The notes beneath the pieces are model-generated. The model had not been told where the DNA came from. It saw nothing but the letters and a program-made list of their open reading frames with translations, and made no database searches. Made by a program: the position numbers and the translations under genes. From positions 1 through 18,746 of the forward strand of contig CALBJC010000158.1 of NCBI GenBank assembly GCA_937892655.1: a stretch of DNA of 18,746 nucleotides. Reading direction: 5' to 3'. Source of the stretch: an uncultured Clostridia bacterium (GTDB taxonomy: Bacteria; Bacillota; Clostridia; Oscillospirales; Ruminococcaceae). Shown here piece by piece: positions 1 through 7,221 of this stretch (position 1 is the first letter of the stretch; each line of letters begins with the position of its first letter).

Positions 1-195
1 TTTATACTCATCACACCACATTTTCAAAAGCTCTGCAGTTTCATCTGCACTTTTATGCGGCTGCCATGTCAGATATCTTGTTACATTCTCATCACTTGCC
101 CAGTTATTGTACATTTCAACAGCATCATCAGATTTAAATTTTCTTAGAATCAGTCTTTGAGTTTTAATTGTCTTTGTCCCTTTATGTGTAAGCAT
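1..195 (-). CDS. GNAT-family N-acetyltransferase, N-terminal part (runs off left edge)
   Basis: Reading the minus strand from the ATG at 193-195 gives 65 open codons up to the window edge, so the C-terminal part lies outside. The start reads MLTHKGTKTIKTQRLILRKF, followed by an acidic S-D-D-A stretch and W-A-S-D-E-N-V-T-R-Y. This T-x-R-L-x-L-R-x-F plus W-x-x-D pattern is typical of the RimJ/RimL-type GNAT acetyltransferases, which move acetyl from acetyl-CoA to an amine. The catalytic acetyl-CoA-binding motif is not in the window, so the substrate is unknown. An AAAGGA ribosome binding site lies inside the end of the upstream methyltransferase gene, whose stop is only 5 nt away, so the two are surely co-transcribed. 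They share an attenuator-type leader. A role in antibiotic modification or ribosomal protein acetylation is possible but is inference. Confidence 0.8.
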   Translation of the reverse strand, partial: MLTHKGTKTIKTQRLILRKFKSDDAVEMYNNWASDENVTRYLTWQPHKSADETAELLKMWCDEYK

Positions 196-200
196 TTTTA

Positions 201-992
201 TCAATCCTTTCTGAATATATCAAGCGTATGATTAGATAACCCTATCAAATCACTTCTTTCACATACGGCTAAATGGTACTTAAGATATAAGTTATATGTA
301 TCATCATCCATTTCATCAACCGTTTGTGACATATGTCTAGTGTAGCCATCTGTTGCTACATAATGTAGTTGTGTCACGTTGAAATTTGATCTTAGTCTAT
401 CAATATCCTCAGTTCTGCACATTTCAAATAAGTCACATGGTTTTGAAATTGCTTTGAAGGTGTCAATATCAAGCATATTGTTTTCGATAAGCTTTGATAT
501 GTTCCCTTTGATAAAACCAAATGATAAAATGGCAGGGTCACTCATACAATAAGCTACAAGGATTACTCCATTCTTCTTAGTTACTCTTACTGCTTCTGAA
601 AGCGCTTTCAGCTTATCATCCTCATTATACAGATGATACATAGGGCCAAGTAGTAATGTGATGTCATAACTATCGCTTTCAAACATTGAAAGGTCAGTAG
701 CGTTGCCTTGTGTTATTGAAATATCTTCTCCATCTTTTGTATTGCTTTTAAAGACTTCAATATTATGCTCTATAAGCTCAACCGCATCAACCTTATAGCC
801 CATTTGTGCAAGTGTGTGGCTATATCTTCCTGATGCTGCACCTATTTCAAGAATTTTACATCCATCAGACAGATACTTTTCGATATACTTCATCGTTGTA
901 ATAAACTCAACTCTCCCATGCTTTGATAACAATCTTTCATCCTCATTATAGCTTTCATAATAATTCTTAAGATATTCTGTTGTCTCCATCAT
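201..992 (-). CDS. class I SAM-dependent methyltransferase
   Basis: A 263-residue Rossmann-fold methyltransferase. SAM-binding motif I is ILEIGAASG at residues 48-56. An acidic residue ends strand 2 (VDAVELIEHN, 68-77), GNATDL (97-102) fits motif II/III, and LLGPMYHL (114-121) follows. It is close to the normal length for small soluble methyltransferases; the substrate cannot be read from sequence. There are two adjacent ATG codons. The GGAGGG site ends 3 nt before the first, so the second Met (start at 989) is equally or more likely. The ribosome binding site follows directly on the U-tract of an upstream terminator (1003-1045), so transcription must read through that terminator to reach this gene. 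The next gene is a GNAT acetyltransferase. Together with the leader ORF this suggests a stress- or drug-induced modification enzyme, which is inference. Confidence 0.88.
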   Translation of the reverse strand: MMETTEYLKNYYESYNEDERLLSKHGRVEFITTMKYIEKYLSDGCKILEIGAASGRYSHTLAQMGYKVDAVELIEHNIEVFKSNTKDGEDISITQGNATDLSMFESDSYDITLLLGPMYHLYNEDDKLKALSEAVRVTKKNGVILVAYCMSDPAILSFGFIKGNISKLIENNMLDIDTFKAISKPCDLFEMCRTEDIDRLRSNFNVTQLHYVATDGYTRHMSQTVDEMDDDTYNLYLKYHLAVCERSDLIGLSNHTLDIFRKD

Positions 993-1002
993 TTACCCTC
1001 CT

Positions 1003-1045
1003 TAAAATAAAAAAAGCGCAAGCTAATCAAGAATTAGCTTGCGCT
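1003..1045 (-). terminator. intrinsic terminator in the leader of the methyltransferase operon (attenuator)
   Basis: A perfect 13-bp stem (1033-1045 with 1015-1027, 5-nt loop) is followed on the minus strand by the tract TTTTTTATTTT. It lies between the small leader ORF and the methyltransferase ribosome binding site, in the direction of transcription, so it would stop transcripts before the first enzyme gene. The upstream arm and the bases before it (1036-1054) can instead pair with leader ORF bases 1083-1101: 16 pairs over 19 positions, including G-U pairs, with three mismatches. That alternative pairing would break the terminator. The bases were checked by eye; folding energies were not computed. 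Confidence 0.9.
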
Positions 1046-1072
1046 GATATAACCTAATCAAAAATACAAATT

Positions 1073-1174
1073 TTATAAATCAGGGTATAGCAATGCAAGC
1101 CCGTGTCTGTACCAATACATAACATCAACGGACATCATAAACATATCATTAACAGAAATAATATTGTTTCTCAT
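1073..1174 (-). CDS. leader peptide ORF (33 aa) of the methyltransferase-GNAT operon
   Basis: A 33-codon ORF with a textbook AGGAGG site 7 nt before its ATG, preceded by a consensus promoter about 20 nt upstream. The peptide begins MRNNIISVNDMFMMS, is rich in Met, has the aromatic cluster Y-W-Y and ends R-H-G-L-A-L-L-Y-P-D-L. No family is recognised. Codons 25-31 (1083-1101) are the bases that can form an antiterminator with the downstream terminator arm, so the nucleotide sequence appears to have a regulatory job beyond the peptide. It is best read as a regulatory upstream ORF, where ribosome position decides whether the following terminator forms. Which drug, amino acid or other signal stalls the ribosome is unknown. 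Confidence 0.78.
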   Translation of the reverse strand: MRNNIISVNDMFMMSVDVMYWYRHGLALLYPDL

Positions 1175-1199
1175 TGTTATACCTCCTTGATTTTTTGAA

Positions 1200-1228
1200 A
1201 TTATAACGCTAATGCTGCTATCTGTCAA
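1200..1228 (-). promoter_or_regulatory. sigma-A promoter of the leader ORF-methyltransferase-GNAT operon
   Basis: On the minus strand a perfect TTGACA (1223-1228) is followed by 17 bases and a perfect TATAAT (1200-1205). Transcription should begin near 1193, giving a short 5' leader before the leader ORF start at 1174. A fully consensus promoter with a terminator directly downstream fits constitutive initiation controlled by attenuation. Confidence 0.9.
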
Positions 1229-1300
1229 GAAAAAGCACACCACTTCTACTAAATCTACAAAAGTAATACTTTATTAAAATATGCTTTTAGGAATAATACT

Positions 1301-1330
1301 AAAAAAGAGAAGTCTTTCGACTTCTCTTTT
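1301..1330 (-). terminator. intrinsic terminator at the end of the ABC transporter operon
   Basis: A perfect 12-bp stem (1319-1330 with 1303-1314), closed by a GAAA tetraloop on the minus strand and followed by a T run. It begins at the stop codon of the last ABC gene and separates that operon from the next promoter about 75 bp downstream. Its A/T-rich flanks mean it could also work weakly on the plus strand. Confidence 0.88.
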
Positions 1331-3516
1331 TAGCTTTCTGTTAATATCTGAGGTTTTACCTTTTTCATCTTTGTCGTCTGACGTTGTGCCATAACAAGCT
1401 TATAGTATACTCCGCCATTTCTCATAAGCTGGTCGTGAGTACCCATTTCAGCAAGCTTGCCTTTATCGAGAACGATGAGTCGGTCTGCATTTGAAAGGGT
1501 TGATAATCTGTGCGCAATTGCGATAGTTGTTCTACCCTTTGTAAGACGTGCAAGTGCTTCCTGAATCTGTTTTTCGGTCTGAGTATCAAGAGAAGCTGTA
1601 GCCTCATCAAGAATTATAATCTTAGGGTCATGAAGAATTGCTCTTGCAATAGCAATTCGCTGTCTTTCACCGCCTGAGAGAGTATAGCCCTTGTTACCTA
1701 CTCTTGTATTATAACCATCAGGTAATCTGACGATAAAATCATGAGCATTTGCAATCTTTGCAGCTCTTATTACCTCTTCAAATGTAGCACCTGGCTTTGA
1801 ATACATAATATTTTCCAAGACGCTGCCTTCAAACAAGAAGGTTTCCTGCAAAACAACACCTATCTGACTTCTCAGAGCATTCTGAGAAAGGTCTTTGATA
1901 TTTACACCATCAATCAATATCTTACCCTGAGTACAATCATAGAGTCTTAAAATAAGGTTGATCATTGTTGATTTACCAACGCCTGAGTGACCTACAATAC
2001 CAACCATTTCACCTTGGTTTATAGTGCAGTTGATTCCTTTTAATACAGGATTATAAACCTTATATCCGAAGTAAACATCATCAAACTTAATTTCGCCCTT
2101 GATGTCAAGGTCAATAGATTCTTCCTTATCATTTACATTTGTTGTTTCATCAAGTATTTCAAATACACGGCTTGCACTTACAGATGCATCAGCAAGTGTT
2201 CTTGGAATATTTATCATCCATCTTATAGGATTATAAAGCATTGAAACATAAGATGTAAACTGAACAAGCTCACCAAGCAGCAAAGTTTCACCAAGAATCA
2301 TTTTACCGCCAAAATACAGAACAAGGAAATTACCAATCATCAGAATAAAATCAGAGAAAGGAATTGTAAGGTACCATACGATTTCAGCGCTTCTCTGGCT
2401 TTTTGCCCAAACGTAAGAAGCAGTTTTGTACTTTTCAATTTCTCGCTTTTCAGTACCGTATGATTTTACTACACGAACACCATTTAAAATATCGTGCAGA
2501 AGTGATGAGTGTCTTACCTTTAAACGCCACACCTTACCGTATCTTACCGACATTGTATTAAACAGCTTGCAGACAAGATACATTACAAGCGGAACAGGCA
2601 AAACTACTAATAACGCTAATCTCCAGTTCAGAACAAAAATAAGTACTGAAAGAATTATAAGCGATAACACCTGAACAACCGCATCCTTACCATTAGCGGT
2701 AATAAAATCCTGAAGCTTCATTGAGTCATTAGAAATACGGCTGATAAGTTCACCCGCAGTTTTTTTCGAAATTGATGACATAGAAAGGCTCTGTGTTTTA
2801 TCAAAAACCGCTTGTCTTAAATCACGGCCTAACGATAATGCCACCTTGAACGAACACTTCATATTGATAAAATCAAATACACCTGTCAGTACTGTAAAGA
2901 TTATCATAACAGCACTCAATGTCAGAAAAGCATCCCAATCCTGACGCTTTGGCGTAATAAAATCATCAATCATAACTCTGTTGAAATATGGCATACAAAA
3001 CCATATTGCCTGAGTGAGAATTGTGCAGATAATCGCACCCACGAAGTACCATTTGTATGGCGCAACTCTTGATATCAGTTTTAAGAAAACCTTTGATTTT
3101 TTTGCACAGAAAGGACATTCAATCGAACCATCAAGTGGCATATGACACTTTTTACATCTGATTTCTTCATCATCAGTTTCGGTCATCAGTTCACCTGTTC
3201 TTTTATAGAATTCCAAAATTTTGCAAATCTCTGCGTAATACAAAAAACTATCCTGGGTAAACGCACAAAGGCATGTGTATTCATTATCCTTTTTGCCAAC
3301 CATCATTGAACAACCGATAAGCTGTTCACAGATGTATTCATCAAAATAATCAAGCGAATAACGTTTGATTTCTTTTTCATCTTCAAAAAACACAAGCTCT
3401 GACTTTGTAATTGCCATTTTACCTTTAATCTTCTTAGATTTTCTGTTGAGATTATATGGCAGACAAAACACTAATTCTTCATCAAAACTATCAGGCTTTG
3501 TTATTAATAAATTCAA
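1330..3516 (-). CDS. ABC exporter half-transporter (type IV) with N-terminal zinc ribbon, second of pair
   Basis: A 728-residue fused permease-ATPase. Residues 1-115 are an N-terminal domain also present in the partner transporter. A zinc ribbon follows (C121-x2-C124, C134-x2-C137), then an exporter-type six-helix membrane domain (about 150-440). The ATPase has all its motifs: Walker A G-H-S-G-V-G-K-S-T (509-517), Q-loop L-Q-E-T, signature LSGGERQ (613-619), Walker B IIILDE (633-638) and the H-loop His at 669. The catalytic Glu is present. The start is TTG at 3514-3516, chosen because an AAAGGAGGGG site lies just upstream and no suitable ATG exists. It is co-transcribed with the DUF1854 gene (33-nt gap) and the first ABC gene, so the two probably form a heterodimer in the inner membrane. 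The substrate is unknown; drug or peptide export is likely from the leader architecture. Confidence 0.92.
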   Translation of the reverse strand: MNLLITKPDSFDEELVFCLPYNLNRKSKKIKGKMAITKSELVFFEDEKEIKRYSLDYFDEYICEQLIGCSMMVGKKDNEYTCLCAFTQDSFLYYAEICKILEFYKRTGELMTETDDEEIRCKKCHMPLDGSIECPFCAKKSKVFLKLISRVAPYKWYFVGAIICTILTQAIWFCMPYFNRVMIDDFITPKRQDWDAFLTLSAVMIIFTVLTGVFDFINMKCSFKVALSLGRDLRQAVFDKTQSLSMSSISKKTAGELISRISNDSMKLQDFITANGKDAVVQVLSLIILSVLIFVLNWRLALLVVLPVPLVMYLVCKLFNTMSVRYGKVWRLKVRHSSLLHDILNGVRVVKSYGTEKREIEKYKTASYVWAKSQRSAEIVWYLTIPFSDFILMIGNFLVLYFGGKMILGETLLLGELVQFTSYVSMLYNPIRWMINIPRTLADASVSASRVFEILDETTNVNDKEESIDLDIKGEIKFDDVYFGYKVYNPVLKGINCTINQGEMVGIVGHSGVGKSTMINLILRLYDCTQGKILIDGVNIKDLSQNALRSQIGVVLQETFLFEGSVLENIMYSKPGATFEEVIRAAKIANAHDFIVRLPDGYNTRVGNKGYTLSGGERQRIAIARAILHDPKIIILDEATASLDTQTEKQIQEALARLTKGRTTIAIAHRLSTLSNADRLIVLDKGKLAEMGTHDQLMRNGGVYYKLVMAQRQTTKMKKVKPQILTES

Positions 3517-3549
3517 ATTCTTTCCCCTCCTTTGCCAAAGGGTTATTCT

Positions 3550-4098
3550 TTAAACAAACATTTCAACATTAGCAAGGCTCTTTTTATCAAGCTTTGTTAC
3601 ATCTTCTGTAAAATACTTATTACCATCAGCATCAACAACGTAAAGCATTTTCTTTGTTAGCATTCTGAAATTTGTATACCAGTCTCTGATACAAAGAGTT
3701 TTTCTGCCTGATGTTGTTTCGACATCTACAAAGATAAAGCCTCTCATATTATCCTTAATCGAATAAATCTTAGTTATTTCAGGCATATAATACTTGTACT
3801 CCAGAAATTCAACTACAAGGTTTTTGTTTTCTTCATCGAGCTCAGCGATATCTCTGATAACACCGATTTCTCTGAATTCCTTTTCTTCGTTTTCGTATGT
3901 AAGACTGATGTATTCATTCTTTGAAACAAAAGGAATAAGCCTTGTCAGATTTACTCTCTTATATGTTTTACCACCGTAGCAAACAGTAATAAAACCGCTA
4001 TCTTCTCTTTTAAATGAAATATCCGAGCAGTTGATGATATTGAGCTTATCAACCTCATAAATCTCATCAAGAGTTACATTTTCTTTTTCAGTACTCAT
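3550..4098 (-). CDS. DUF1854 family protein between two ABC transporters
   Basis: A 182-residue soluble protein. The features I recognise as DUF1854 are the central E-F-L-E-Y-K-Y-Y-M-P-E-I-T-K-I stretch, the W/D-V-E-T motif before a basic R-K-T-L-C-I-R-D-W segment, and a C-terminal V-V-D-A-D-G-N-K-Y-F-T-E-D-V-T-K-L-D-K-K-S. No signal peptide or membrane segment is seen. Its RBS overlaps the stop of the preceding ABC gene (12-nt gap), which suggests translational coupling and matched amounts. In Proteobacteria, DUF1854 proteins accompany ABC transporters near cyanophycin genes. No cyanophycin synthetase is visible here, so the family clearly goes with the transporter pair. The role is unknown; an accessory subunit of the heterodimer is inference. 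Confidence 0.85.
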   Translation of the reverse strand: MSTEKENVTLDEIYEVDKLNIINCSDISFKREDSGFITVCYGGKTYKRVNLTRLIPFVSKNEYISLTYENEEKEFREIGVIRDIAELDEENKNLVVEFLEYKYYMPEITKIYSIKDNMRGFIFVDVETTSGRKTLCIRDWYTNFRMLTKKMLYVVDADGNKYFTEDVTKLDKKSLANVEMFV

Positions 4099-4110
4099 TA
4101 TATCACCTCA

Positions 4111-6393
4111 TTAATCGCCCATATTGATAAACTTAAGAGCATCCGATTGGAGCTTATAAAGCTCAAAATACTTGCCCTTTCTTCTGATAAGCTCATCGTG
4201 AGTACCCATTTCCTTAAGCTCACCATTTTCAATAACACAAAGCATATCTGCATCACGCAGAGTTGACAATCTATGCGCAATTGAAATAATGGTTCTACCC
4301 TGCTTCAAGTTATCAATAGCCGCCTGGATTTTACGTTCGGTTCTTGTATCCATTGAAGCTGTTGCTTCATCAAGAATCAAAATATTAGGCTTTTGAATAA
4401 TTGCTCTTGCAATCGAAATACGCTGTCTTTCACCGCCTGAAAGCGAAACGCCGCCTTCACCGATTTTTGTATTATATCCATCAGGAAGCTTTGTTATAAA
4501 TTCATGAGCATTTGCAGACTTTGCAGCTTCAATAACATCTTCCATTGTAGCATCAGGATTTGCATATCTGATATTCTCAGCGATAGTACCTATAAAAAGA
4601 TATGTTTCCTGGGAAACAATACCGATATTTCTTCTTAAATCTTCAATAGCTATATCTCTTATGCTTACTCCATCAATAGTTATCTCACCGCCAGTAACAT
4701 CATAAAGACGAGCAATAAGATTAATAATTGTGGATTTACCTGCACCGGTTTTACCTACAATACCAAACATCTGACCAGCTTTGACATCAAACGAAACTTT
4801 TTTTATGATCGGTCTGCCTGCTTCATATTCAAACTCAACATTTGAAAGGCTGATGTTACCCTGCATATTTTCAATTCTGACAGGATTTTCGGCTTCACAA
4901 ACTGTAGGCTTGGAGTCAAGTATTTCAAACATTCTTGATGCCGCATCCATACATCTTGCCCATCTGTCACCGATCCATGTAAAGAAATTTATCGGTTCAT
5001 ATGTCATATCTGTATACGAAACAAGCGCTGTAAGAACACCGAATGCAATCTTACCCTTGATTACCATATAAGCACCAAGACAGAAAATAAATGTTGATAA
5101 AACTCTGCAAACTACCCATATCCAAGGAATAGTATTTGCAATTCTTGTATTTATTTTTGTATCAATTGTATAAGCTTCAGTATTCTTGTTTTTATATCTT
5201 TTGATTTCATGGTCTTCTTTTGCAAATGCTTTAACAACTCGCTGACCATTCATAACATCAGATAAAACGGAATTTGCGCTTCTCTGCGCTACATCATATT
5301 TTCTGTAAAGTTTTCTCTGAGAACGATAAAACTTTGTCTGGATAACATGAATAAGAATAATTGTTGTTATGATGCCTGTTGACAGCACAGGACTCATATA
5401 GAACATAATAGCAGCAATAACAAATAAGCTGATTATATTTTTAACTCCATATGGTACGATATCGCAGAAAAACCAGTAAATATTTTCGCTGTCTCTGTCG
5501 ACTCTGGACATCAATGAACCAGTCTGTTTACTCGTAAAAAAGCTCAATGAGAGCGTCTGCATAGCTGAGAAGGTATTAACTCTGAGCTTATGAATAACCT
5601 TAGGAACAACAATTGAATTTACAACGCCAAAACCTATCTTGATTACCATTGATGCAAAAGAAACACCAGCAATAATCAGAACTATCATTAAAATCTCGCC
5701 ATAGTACCTGCCCTCTTTATTGAGAACATCATCATATAACATCTGAGAACCGAATATAGGCGATATTGTTGCAAATACTGTCGACAAAAATACCATCACA
5801 AAGATAGAAATCATCGGCCATTTAAAATCGCCAAACAGCGAACATAGTCTTTTAAAAGCGGAACGTCTGTCTACGCATTTTGGGCATACAGGTCTGTTTG
5901 GATCAGGAAATCTCTCTCCGCAATTAGGACAATGAGTTTTTATACCCTCAAGCAAGGTATCATCACATGGTTCACCGTTATGAGTATTATTGAGGCGCTG
6001 TGAAAATCTTTCAAACTTTTCAGAAAAGCCAATAGAAAACCTTGCAATCGGGTATTCCTTTTCAATACCATCGATATCTCTTACTATCATAAGTCTTGCA
6101 GTATTCTGATATCTGTCAACATACATTTTTGTGATCTGTTCTATAGGAATTTCATCATAGTTTTCACACTTGAATTCTAAAAGCTGTTTAGGCTTTTTCT
6201 TCGTTTCTTTAGAATAGTTTTCAAAGCCTTCGATTATATATAGGCTTTCGTTATCAAATGTTATATATACATCATAGTAGCAGCCATCGCCCGTCATATC
6301 TGATTTTACGCAATATAAAAGCTTTTCATATTCAACACCGCGCTTTAAAAGCTCATTTTGCAAAAGATCAGGAAGTATATCAAAATATTTCAT
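4111..6393 (-). CDS. ABC exporter half-transporter (type IV) with N-terminal zinc ribbon, first of pair
   Basis: A 760-residue permease-ATPase fusion. An N-terminal alpha/beta domain (1-145) precedes a zinc ribbon (C155-x2-C158, C170-x2-C173), then an exporter membrane domain (about 190-480) and the nucleotide-binding domain. Visible motifs are Walker A G-K-T-G-A-G-K-S-T (547-555), Q-loop S-Q-E-T, signature LSGGERQ (651-657), Walker B ILILDE (671-676) with catalytic Glu, and H-loop His 707. Both partners therefore look catalytically complete, unlike heterodimers such as BmrCD where one site is degenerate. The start ATG at 6391-6393 has an AAGGGATG site. Upstream lie a leader ORF and terminator. 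The zinc-ribbon N-terminal domain is not part of ordinary exporters and probably marks this DUF1854-associated subfamily. Confidence 0.92.
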   Translation of the reverse strand: MKYFDILPDLLQNELLKRGVEYEKLLYCVKSDMTGDGCYYDVYITFDNESLYIIEGFENYSKETKKKPKQLLEFKCENYDEIPIEQITKMYVDRYQNTARLMIVRDIDGIEKEYPIARFSIGFSEKFERFSQRLNNTHNGEPCDDTLLEGIKTHCPNCGERFPDPNRPVCPKCVDRRSAFKRLCSLFGDFKWPMISIFVMVFLSTVFATISPIFGSQMLYDDVLNKEGRYYGEILMIVLIIAGVSFASMVIKIGFGVVNSIVVPKVIHKLRVNTFSAMQTLSLSFFTSKQTGSLMSRVDRDSENIYWFFCDIVPYGVKNIISLFVIAAIMFYMSPVLSTGIITTIILIHVIQTKFYRSQRKLYRKYDVAQRSANSVLSDVMNGQRVVKAFAKEDHEIKRYKNKNTEAYTIDTKINTRIANTIPWIWVVCRVLSTFIFCLGAYMVIKGKIAFGVLTALVSYTDMTYEPINFFTWIGDRWARCMDAASRMFEILDSKPTVCEAENPVRIENMQGNISLSNVEFEYEAGRPIIKKVSFDVKAGQMFGIVGKTGAGKSTIINLIARLYDVTGGEITIDGVSIRDIAIEDLRRNIGIVSQETYLFIGTIAENIRYANPDATMEDVIEAAKSANAHEFITKLPDGYNTKIGEGGVSLSGGERQRISIARAIIQKPNILILDEATASMDTRTERKIQAAIDNLKQGRTIISIAHRLSTLRDADMLCVIENGELKEMGTHDELIRRKGKYFELYKLQSDALKFINMGD

Positions 6394-6426
6394 TATTTCA
6401 TCCCTTTCTATATTTAATTAAAGCAC

Positions 6427-6454
6427 AAAAAAGCCTTTGACTCACGTCAAAGGC
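6427..6454 (-). terminator. intrinsic terminator in the leader of the ABC transporter operon (attenuator)
   Basis: A perfect 9-bp stem (6446-6454 with 6433-6441) and 4-nt loop, followed by six T on the minus strand. It lies between the 18-codon leader ORF and the first ABC gene. Bases 6447-6460, which include the terminator's 5' arm, can pair uninterrupted for 14 bp with leader ORF bases 6507-6520 (two G-U pairs). A further 6-bp pairing (6468-6473 with 6501-6506) is nested inside. This makes a long alternative antiterminator. Confidence 0.9.
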
Positions 6455-6488
6455 AATAATACGCAATATCCGCACATAGTAATGCTTA

Positions 6489-6545
6489 TTAGAAAACAAA
6501 GCGGACATTATTACCCTTGAGAAAATTAAATGTTCTTGTTGTCAT
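6489..6545 (-). CDS. leader peptide ORF (18 aa) of the ABC transporter operon
   Basis: The ORF encodes MTTRTFNFLKGNNVRFVF and ends in tandem stops (TAATAA). An AAGGAG site lies 8 nt before the ATG, and a consensus promoter sits about 48 nt upstream. Codons 9-13 contain the 14 bases complementary to the downstream terminator arm, so a ribosome on the ORF competes with antiterminator formation. This matches the known plan of leader ORFs such as bmrB, which precedes the bmrCD multidrug ABC exporter of Bacillus subtilis; no sequence similarity to BmrB is claimed. The stalling signal is unknown. Confidence 0.8.
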   Translation of the reverse strand: MTTRTFNFLKGNNVRFVF

Positions 6546-6592
6546 TATGTCCACTCCTTTCCCGATACTAGTTAATTAACTCAACGCTTTTC

Positions 6593-6621
6593 ATTATACT
6601 TGTATTTTTTACCAATGTCAA
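6593..6621 (-). promoter_or_regulatory. sigma-A promoter of the leader ORF-ABC-DUF1854-ABC operon
   Basis: A perfect TTGACA (6616-6621), a 17-base spacer and a perfect TATAAT (6593-6598) on the minus strand. Transcription should start near 6586, leaving about 40 nt before the leader ORF. It has the same strength and layout as the promoter of the methyltransferase operon at 1200-1228. Confidence 0.9.
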
Positions 6622-6680
6622 GTATGTTTTCTATAATTTTTTGTTATCAATACCAAATATTCATCACAGCACTGTTTTTA

Positions 6681-6709
6681 TTGACTTTTTGTTAAGAAAG
6701 AGATATAAT
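6681..6709 (+). promoter_or_regulatory. sigma-A promoter of the Lrp/AsnC-aminotransferase-ispE run
   Basis: TTGACT (6681-6686), a 17-base spacer and TATAAT (6704-6709), 32 nt before the Lrp-type regulator's ATG. It diverges from the ABC operon promoter, with about 60 bp between the two -35 boxes. Family habit suggests autoregulation by the Lrp-type protein, but no operator repeat was identified. Confidence 0.85.
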
Positions 6710-6741
6710 TATAATGTATAATTTAAAAAGGAGAATGTTCT

Positions 6742-7221
6742 ATGGACACTTTGTTAAAGCTTTTAAAGAAAAACGCAAGACTATCTCTTGAAGAAATAGC
6801 CGTTATTCTCGGCACAAGCATTGATGATGTTGCCGCCAGAATCGAGGATTATGAAAAAAGAGGCTATATCAAGGGTTATACTGCCATCTTAAATGATGAA
6901 CTTACTGATAAGGATTCAGTTACAGCTTTTATCGAGCTTAAGGTTACTCCTGCCGCCAAGAGCGGTTATGATGCTATTGCCCAGGAAATTTGTCAGTATG
7001 AAGAAGTAGAAAGCGTATATCTTATGTCTGGCGCTTATGACTTATGTGTTATTATCAAGGGTAACAATATCAGAGATATTTCTTCCTTTGTTTCACAGAG
7101 ACTTGCTCCAATTGATTCGATTATTTCAACATCTACTCACTTCATGCTCCAGAAATATAAAGAAAACAGCATTCTTATGAATGAAGATGATTTAGATGAA
7201 AGAGGTTTTGTTTCCCCATGA
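6742..7221 (+). CDS. Lrp/AsnC family transcriptional regulator
   Basis: A 159-residue protein of usual family length. Residues 1-50 form the winged helix-turn-helix (A-R-L-S-L-E-E-I-A-V-I-L-G-T-S, then recognition helix and Y-I-K-G-Y-T-A-I-L-N wing). Residues 60-140 form the RAM ligand-binding domain, with V-E-S-V-Y-L-M-S-G-A-Y-D-L near 97-109. Such proteins bind DNA as octamers and sense amino acids. An AAAAGGAG site supports the ATG. It overlaps the aminotransferase gene by the ATGA arrangement, so the two are translationally coupled. A regulator controlling its own aminotransferase partner in response to an amino acid is a common layout, but the ligand is unknown. Confidence 0.93.
   Translation: MDTLLKLLKKNARLSLEEIAVILGTSIDDVAARIEDYEKRGYIKGYTAILNDELTDKDSVTAFIELKVTPAAKSGYDAIAQEICQYEEVESVYLMSGAYDLCVIIKGNNIRDISSFVSQRLAPIDSIISTSTHFMLQKYKENSILMNEDDLDERGFVSP

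Noticed and set aside
1003..1200. A metabolite riboswitch in the leader of the methyltransferase operon
   Set aside because: There is no recognisable aptamer core; an RBS-bearing ORF fills nearly all the leader, so ORF-based attenuation explains it better.
4111..6393. Degenerate ATP site in one ABC partner, as in BmrCD-type heterodimers
   Set aside because: Walker A, signature, Walker B Glu and H-loop His are all intact in both proteins.
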